DNA of 64,000 bases from Diogma glabrata (Eukaryota; Arthropoda; Insecta; Diptera; Cylindrotomidae): assembly GCA_963693315.1 (NCBI GenBank), contig OY856186.1:138253417-138317416 (forward strand), read 5' to 3'. The notes below the pieces were generated by a model, which had not been told where the DNA came from, ran no database searches, and saw nothing but the letters and a program-made list of their open reading frames with translations. Below are positions 56,601 to 64,000 of the stretch, piece by piece. Position 1 is the first letter of the stretch; every line of letters starts with the position of its first letter. The translations under genes and the position numbers were made by a program.

Positions 56601-56638
56601 CAGTTGTTGTGGGACCCAGGTCTAGACCTAGGTCTTAA
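53615..56638 (+). CDS. LINE C polyprotein: endonuclease and reverse transcriptase
   Basis: A 1007-residue intact ORF. The apurinic-type endonuclease spans about 45-270, with VQNICGL (Asn 49), LTETQV (Glu 76), TGDFNVHNKSW (182-185 core), LLDLYLT and SDH at 261-263. The reverse transcriptase has NKASGMDNIPPIILK, NYRPIALLSVLSKVYEHYI and LDISKASDRVWH (Asp 633), then GVPQGSVLSPTLFLIYINEL and FADD (713-716). KASDRVW has Ser where KAFDRVW is usual, one residue before the catalytic Asp. The C-terminus carries CRHTGR-like RCHTGRSQRDFFVRTAYKWN. No ORF1 is seen upstream. It would nick DNA and prime reverse transcription at the target; the clade within APE-type LINEs is not assigned. Confidence 0.92.
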   Translation: MAVQPKKNKSASGKANLRNPPAHKAACPRNLQGQNIYESIKNFKIHVQNICGLNANHDHVQHHLEHDKPNILFLTETQVSENFLFIESLNSKYRLESAFKLHQGVCAFIHESVAYTRFPNFELHGDGFNTMVLKICLPEMTFFTIALYRSPNKRNPNFFNILTKIMDEIRAKSPNCEVIVTGDFNVHNKSWLEFSKSTDDVDNSGKLAEIFAASQGLFQIVKSPTFTPRNGGDNSFLLDLYLTTMPDITSVDVAKGSIGNSDHYLISSVIKTDLLKTTTPKPRKIFHYSKMDKSGLQNFFHGFPFDRHCFYTDNVNVSAQNFTETIQFAINKFVPFSIVKPKQKYLYSKAAKTALRNKRRSFNIWIHNKTPTNRSQYLKANKISNQIISNEKSEIDRAKASKLTSMSVSDKSFYSAINSLNSGTKFSIPPIIDGDLIVNDPARKANLFAERFALNSTVLETPKEIPQIQSSGVNMNELHFKPKIVAKLLKGLNINKASGMDNIPPIILKTFSKELAPTLTKIFYQSYKSGIFPSCWKLANVQPVPKKGPRSDISNYRPIALLSVLSKVYEHYINTHISKFLEENHLISDSQYGFRNKRSTTDLLNYVAHCWNSILDKGGETYVIALDISKASDRVWHANLINKLVAYGFHPNVVKLIQNFLSDRYISVTLDGYSSESKLINAGVPQGSVLSPTLFLIYINELLKITSNPINSFADDSTLHKPFEPLPSKGKMHERINPARRDAAINVNKDLNKVADWGDQNLVNFNSTKTQLLIVSRLKTEFPKDILFSMCDEPIGECKNIRLLGVTVSNDLLWNDHVMAMAKSASKKLGLLNRCKKFFTPYQLLHVYKSYIRPCMEYCCQVWGAASVSILALLDSVQKRAIRIVGDRTLTSQLDSLQHRRTVADLVVFYKYRHQQCSDEISGIMPQTYSYPRSTRQSAAATSETVKIPRCHTGRSQRDFFVRTAYKWNSLPEHLVSGGFNPQMFKKSVNLHLRTPVVVGPRSRPRS

Positions 56639-57318
56639 AAGGTATTTATGTGTTGTTGTGACACATATTCTAAACCCTATTACACAACACATTTTATTAA
56701 AAAAAAAAAAAAAAAAAAAAATATTAGTTTAGTTGATGATGATAAAAATCGTTTTTTCATCATTTATGCAACATGCAACATAAAATAAATTATGAAAATA
56801 TTTAGATCTTTAATCGAATCAAATTTACAAAAAAGGAAAAATTTGGATCTATATAAAGAAGAATCCTAATTGTTTAAATAAACAAAATGATTCTATTTAT
56901 ATTGGTAACTCCTATAATAATATTATTAGATTTTTTAATTAGATTTTTGTTAATATTTTTTTGTGTTTGAATTTATAAACAATTTTCAAGGTATGAAATA
57001 TTTTTGGTCTTTGTTAAATTAGTAACCGTTTTAATGAAAATTTAAATTTTTATGACATTTAAATTATTTTCTTTTTTTTGTCTTTTTTGGTTTATATAAT
57101 ATTTTTTTCATTTGAAGAATGTTATGTAATATTTTGTTGTATGTTTTTTAAATATATTTTCTTTTTTGAAAATGGCAAAGGAATTTTGCCAAAACGTCAA
57201 CAAACAAATTAATTAAAATAATTAATGTGTTTTATTTTAGAAAATAGGCTCGATGCCCATTACAATTATATTCAAATAATAAATACAAGCCTACAAAATA
57301 ATAAAATTATATATATAA

Positions 57319-58928
<1,610 letters not shown>

Positions 58929-58962
58929 CTTTTTTTTTTTTTTTTTTGTTTTTTTTGTTGTT

Positions 58963-59127
58963 GGACATAACGCTTCTTTTTCTAATGTTCAAATTCTCGA
59001 TAAAGAAAGCAATTTTACGAAAAGAAGTCTAATGGAGATGATCAAAATTAAAAAAAGTAAAAATTCTATTAATAAACAAAAGGACACCGCTTATCTTCAA
59101 AATATCTACGATAATATTTTAGCTTAA
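58963..59127 (+). pseudogene. Penelope-like element 2, C-terminal coding end
   Basis: An open frame of 54 codons reads [20 protein letters not shown], then RSLMEMIKIKKSKNSINKQK and DTAYLQNIYDNILA, then stop. This is the conserved C-terminus that follows the GIY-YIG domain in Penelope-like elements (ILDxExNxxKR...NxQxDTxxL). Everything upstream is lost at a poly-T tract and the (AT)n array. The 3' UTR with a hammerhead-like motif follows. A near-identical copy is at 61609-61773. Confidence 0.75.
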
Positions 59128-59250
59128 TATTTTCTTTTTATTTTTTCTTTAGTCTTATCTAGTATTCTAAAAATTTCATTTATCATTGTCAAAAATGTAT
59201 TTTATGTTTTTTTTGTAAAGAATTATGTTTAGTATTTAAAGTTTTTTGCA

Positions 59251-59279
59251 CTGATGATGTAATATAATTTTACGAAACG
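59251..59279 (+). ncRNA. Hammerhead-like ribozyme motif, PLE 3' UTR
   Basis: CTGATGATGTAATATAATTT then TACGAAACG. The CTGATGA and GAAAC boxes enclose GTAA/TTAC that could form stem II. TTTTGCA before and TTGCAAAA after could pair as another stem. PLEs are known to carry such ribozymes. A T between CTGATGA and the stem makes activity uncertain. Confidence 0.45.
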
Positions 59280-59416
59280 TTTGCAAAAAAATAATTTTAA
59301 ATTCTATTTTTTTATTCTTTTTTAAAATAAAGATTCTTTTTATCTAAAATAAACAAATAATTTATTTTATTTAAAAGAAAAAATTATTGGCTTCAACCAA
59401 AGATCATTTTATTATC

Positions 59417-59668
<252 letters not shown>

Positions 59669-60089
59669 TTTTATATACGAGAAAGAAGCAAGAGAAAAGA
59701 AACAAAATACTGCAGAGTCAATTACCATTTATACTAATATAACGTATAATATAATTACCATTTATACTAGTATACCATTTATACTATTATTACTTTTTAT
59801 ACCATTTATACTATTTTTGTTTGGCCAGGTCATTATGTAAATTTGAATCATAAAGTGAACATTGTGATCAGTAGGGCATTTAAAAAAAATGTTTATTCTA
59901 AATTATTCGTATTAAATTTGTGTAATTAATTTACTATTTTTGAAATTGGTGTTTTTTTTATTATTTTATTCTAATAGCGTTAAGTTTTCGTTGCCTGTTA
60001 TAAAGTTTTGTGTGCTAAGAAGTTTTACTAGCGAAAGTTTTTTTCAAACAAATTTCAACATTTTTAGTTTATTTTGAATAACATATTTT
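59669..60089. other. No gene; short ACCATTTATACTA repeats
   Basis: ACCATTTATACTA-like units recur at 59724-59815. The rest is AT-rich. It is duplicated at 62410-62830. Confidence 0.6.
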
Positions 60090-61300
60090 ACTTCGGTTTG
60101 AAAGACCTAAGTATTACATTCATGAACCAAAAGTGAAATTATTACCCACACTTTTTTTGGCATTTCTCGACGTTTTAGGACCTACTGATTCTAAAAAAGC
60201 AGAAAAAAAAATGTATGTCTGTCGGCCGTCCGGCCGGCCGTCATTACCTACGCTGCAGGGAAAACCGCTGGAGGGATTTCCAAAACTTTTTCTTCTAAAA
60301 ATAGGTATACTCAAAGGACAGGTCCGAAAGGACGCTGTGTTCGATAACTGTACCGGAAGTGTGTCAAAAAAATAATTATGTGTTTCAAAATAGCAAATTT
60401 TCATATTTTTGGCTTAAAAAACGTTCATTTTAAGAGATTACGAGTAGGAACATTAAATTTAGAGAAATCTTGATGGTAGGGATTGGTATGTGAGATCAAA
60501 AACTAGATTATTGCATTATAAGTTTGTCAAAAAAATGTTGTTAAGTGTGTCAAAAGAAAGATTTTTATTAATTTTTTTACCCAATTTTTTGGAAAAAAAT
60601 AAAATTGTTTGTTTGAAATGAAATTTTATTATTATTATAGAGAATTATGGCATTATACGTTTGTCAAAAAAATGATGTCAAGTGTGTCAAAAAAAAGGTT
60701 TTTATTTATTTTTTACCCAATTTTTTTAGAAAAAAATAAAATAATTTGTTTGTATGACATGAAATTTTATTATTATTATAGGGAATTATACCATTATAAG
60801 TTTGTCAAAAAAATAATGTCAAGTGTGTCAAAAAATGATTTCATTTATTTCTTTAGCCAATGTATCTGTTCTTATGACGTAAATGTAATTGCAAATGAAA
60901 TTGGACACGGAAATTTTTGAATTTGTTATAGTTTTTGAAATATTTTTGGAATTTTGAAAAAGTTTGTATTTTTAATTTTGTAAAAATTTTTGCAATATTT
61001 TTAGAATTTCGGAAAGAGTTTTAATTTTTGATTTTGTAAGAATTTTTGGAATATTTTTAGAATTTTGAAAAATTTTAAATTTTTGATTTTATTATAATTT
61101 TTGGAATTTTGAAAAAATTTTCTATTTGTGATTTTGTAATAATTTTTGAAATATATTAAGAATTTTGGAAAAGTTCGAATTTTTAAGAATTTTTGGATTA
61201 TTATTGGAATTTAGAAAAAGTTTAATTATTTGATTTCATTCTAATTTTTGGAATATTTTTGGAATTTTGAAAATAGTTTCAATTTTTGATTTTGTTATAA
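60090..61300 (+). mobile_element. Element X, copy 4 (cut by gap)
   Basis: It starts ACTTCGGTTTGAAAGACCTA, with the CCGGCCGG patch, three about 140-bp TTTGTCAAAAAAATG units (near 60522, 60660, 60802) and about 57-bp TTTTTGATTTTGTAA units until the N run. It has no coding content. Confidence 0.8.
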
Positions 61301-61500
61301 NNNNNNNNNNNNNNNNNNNNNNNNNNNNNNNNNNNNNNNNNNNNNNNNNNNNNNNNNNNNNNNNNNNNNNNNNNNNNNNNNNNNNNNNNNNNNNNNNNNN
61401 NNNNNNNNNNNNNNNNNNNNNNNNNNNNNNNNNNNNNNNNNNNNNNNNNNNNNNNNNNNNNNNNNNNNNNNNNNNNNNNNNNNNNNNNNNNNNNNNNNNN
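61301..61500. other. Assembly gap (200 N)
   Basis: Exactly 200 N. Flanks are an Element X tail and an (AT)n tract. Confidence 1.
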
Positions 61501-61510
61501 TAAATATAAA

Positions 61511-61575
<65 letters not shown>
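61501..61575. repeat. (AT)n microsatellite at gap edge
   Basis: AT repeat leading into the same TTTCTTTTTTT tract as at 58926. Confidence 0.95.
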
Positions 61576-61577
<2 letters not shown>

Positions 61578-61608
61578 CTTTTTTTTTTTTTTTGTTTTTT
61601 TTGTTGTT

Positions 61609-61773
61609 GGACATAACGCTTCTTTTTCTAATGTTCAAATTCTCGATAAAGAAAGCAATTTTACGAAAAGAAGTCTAATGGAGATGATCAAAATTAAAAA
61701 AAGTAAAAATTCTATTAATAAACAAAAGGACACCGCTTATCTTCAAAATATCTACGATAATATTTTAGCTTAA
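61609..61773 (+). pseudogene. Penelope-like element 2 C-terminus, second copy
   Basis: The same 54 codons and stop as 58963-59127. The duplicated hammerhead-like motif follows at 61896-61924. Confidence 0.75.
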
Positions 61774-62067
61774 TATTTTCTTTTTATTTTTTCTTTAGTC
61801 TTATCTAGTATTCTAAAAATTTCATTTATCATTGTCAAAAATGTATTTTATGTTTTTTTTGTAAAGAATTATGTTTAGTATTTAAAGTTTTTGCACTGAT
61901 GATGTAATATAATTTTACGAAACGTTTGCAAAAAAATAATTTTAAATTCTATTTTTTTATTCTTTTTTAAAATAAAGATTCTTTTTATCTAAAATAAACA
62001 AATAATTTATTTTATTTAAAAGAAAAAATTATTGGCTTCAACCAAAGATCATTTTATTATCATTAAT

Positions 62068-62409
<342 letters not shown>

Positions 62410-62830
62410 TTTATATACGAGAAAGAAGCAAGAGAAAAGAAACAAAATACTGCAGAGTCAATTACCATTTATACTAATATAACGTATAATATAATTACCA
62501 TTTATACTAGTATACCATTTATACTATTATTACTTTTATATGACCATTTATACTATTTTTGTTTGGCCAGGTCATTATGTAAATTTGAATCATAAAGTGA
62601 ACATTGTGATCAGTAGGGCATTTAAAAAAAATGTTTATTCTAAATTATTCGTATTAAATTTGTGTAATTAATTTACTATTTTTGAAATTGGTGTTTTTTT
62701 TATTATTTTATTCTAATAGCGTTAAGTTTTCGTTGCCTGTTATAAAGTTTTGTGTGCTAAGAAGTTTTACTAGCGAAAGTTTTTTTCAAACAAATTTCAA
62801 CATTTTAGTTTATTTTGAATAACATATTTT

Positions 62831-64000
62831 ACTTCGGTTTGAAAGACCTAAGTATTACATTCATGAACCAAAAGTGAAATTATTACCCACACTTTTTTTG
62901 GCATTTCTCGACGTTTTAGGACCTACTGATTCTAAAAAAGCAGAAAAAAAAATGTATGTCTGTCGGCCGTCCGGCCGGCCGTCATTACCTACGCTGCAGG
63001 GAAAACCGCTGGAGGGATTTCCAAACTTTTTCTTCTAAAAATAGGTATACTCAAAGGACAGGTCCGAAAGGACGCTGTGTTCGATAACTGTACCGGAAGT
63101 GTGTCAAAAAAATAATTATGTGTTTCAAAATAGCAAATTTTCATATTTTTGGCTTAAAAAACGTTCATTTTAAGAGATTACGAGTAGGAACATTAAATTT
63201 AGAGAAATCTTGATGGTAGGGATTGGTATGTGAGATCAAAAACTAGATTATTGCATTATAAGTTTGTCAAAAAAAAGTTGTTAAGTGTGTCAAAAGAAAG
63301 ATTTTTATTAATTTTTTTTACCCAATTTTTTGGAAAAAAATAAAATTGTTTGTTGAAATGAAATTTTATTATTATTATAGAGAATTATGGCATTATACGT
63401 TTGTCAAAAAAATGATGTCAAGTGTGTCAAAAAAAAGGTTTTATTTATTTTTACCCAATTTTTTTAGAAAAAAATAAAATAATTTGTTTGTATGACATGA
63501 AATTTTATTATTATTATAGGGAATTATACCATTATAAGTTTGTCAAAAAAATAATGTCAAGTGTGTCAAAAAATGATTTTATTTATTTCTTTAGCCAATG
63601 TATCTGTTCTTATGACGTAAATGTAATTGCAAATGAAATTGGACACGGAAATTTTTGAATTTGTTATAGTTTTTGAAATATTTTTGGAATTTGAAAAGTT
63701 TGTATTTTTAATTTTGTAAAAATTTTTGCAATATTTTTAGAATTTCGGAAAGAGTTTTAATTTTTGATTTTGTAAGAATTTTTGGAATATTTTAGAATTT
63801 TGAAAATTTTAAATTTTTGATTTTATTATAATTTTTGGAATTTTGAAAAAATTTTCTATTTGTGATTTTGTAATAATTTTTGAAATATATTAAGAATTTT
63901 GGAAAAGTTCGAATTTTTAAGAATTTTTGGATTATTATTGAATTTAGAAAAAGTTTAATTATTTGATTTCATTCTAATTTTTGGAATATTTTGGAATTTT
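62831..64000 (+). mobile_element. Element X, copy 5 (cut by window end)
   Basis: Matches 60090-61270 apart from small indels. It ends at the window edge within the about 57-bp repeats. Confidence 0.85.

Larger units (their letters stand above)
53078..56720 (+). mobile_element. LINE C, full-length, poly-A tailed
   Basis: It starts near GCAGGAGGGATCGATTTTGA, has a 535-bp GC-richer leader, a single long ORF (53615-56638) and a 3' UTR of about 60 bp with GTGTTGTTGTGACACATATT. It ends in about 22 A (56699-56720). It lies in the PLE coding region, with possible 5-bp ATATT duplication. Related truncated copies occur at 34715-35115 and 49995-50902. The intact ORF and long tail imply recent insertion. 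Confidence 0.88.
52175..57278 (+). mobile_element. Penelope-like element 1, inverted ends, split by LINE C
   Basis: Arms at 52175-52616 and 56861-57278 are reverse complements. Each holds GTTGACGTTTTGGCAAAATT-like sequence; on the coding strand this is TGAAAATGGCAAAGGAATTT, then GCCGAAACGTC (left arm), the hammerhead-like motif typical of PLEs. Between them is a 5'-truncated coding region (52617-53073, resuming after 56720), interrupted by LINE C. The head-to-head arrangement of a truncated PLE with an inverted second 3' end is common for this class. Confidence 0.75.

Overview
This window is nuclear DNA from an animal, almost certainly an insect, and it is nearly all transposable elements. 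It is AT-rich and has no bacterial-style gene packing. It contains long (AT)n arrays, non-LTR retrotransposons of the Jockey/CR1 group, Penelope-like elements (PLEs), Helitrons, hAT and Tc1-type DNA transposons and a 200-base N gap. The insect order cannot be fixed from what is visible. The only trace of a host gene is a decayed membrane-bound O-acyltransferase (lysophospholipid acyltransferase type) on the minus strand near 21.1-21.65 kb.

Layout. 0-7.5 kb: an inverted pair of a 1.3-kb element with CCCAGCTAGCACA ends (called Z here) brackets a hAT remnant, a 455-bp tandem repeat ending in a hairpin, and a Ty3/gypsy gag remnant; a diverged tandem repeat follows. 8-9.2 kb: a Tc1-type transposase end with an apparent spliceosomal intron, and a perfect 77-bp palindrome. 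10.3-14.6 kb: an unclassified family (called X here) interrupted by a Helitron at an exact A^T site. 16-17.5 kb: a Tc1-like element with 270-bp inverted ends. 19-21.7 kb: a LINE pseudogene and the acyltransferase pseudogene.

25.7-34.7 kb: the clearest region. A Jockey LINE (B) lies inside the second ORF of another LINE (A), with a 13-bp target duplication; removing B leaves A's ORF2 open. 34.7-38.7 kb: a fragment of a third LINE family (C), a hAT MITE with a perfect TSD, SINE-like sequence and an (AT)n array. 39-42.6 kb: a second decayed Helitron, a Jockey C-terminal fragment, an (AT)n array and a 316-bp tandem repeat. 43.9-47.2 kb: a full-length X and a small non-autonomous Helitron sharing both ends with the one at 11.5-13.9 kb. 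50-57.3 kb: a PLE with head-to-head inverted ends, into which an intact LINE C (1007-aa ORF, poly-A tail) has inserted. 57.3-58.7 kb: a foldback element. 58.9-64 kb: a unit of PLE end plus (AT)n plus X that appears twice around the N gap, probably an assembly duplication.

There is no operon-like cooperation between genes; the logic is nesting, and the order of insertion can be read from interrupted elements and target duplications. Only LINE C's ORF, LINE A's ORF1 and LINE B's ORF1 look intact as they stand. Coordinates of repeat edges were read by eye and may be off by several bases.
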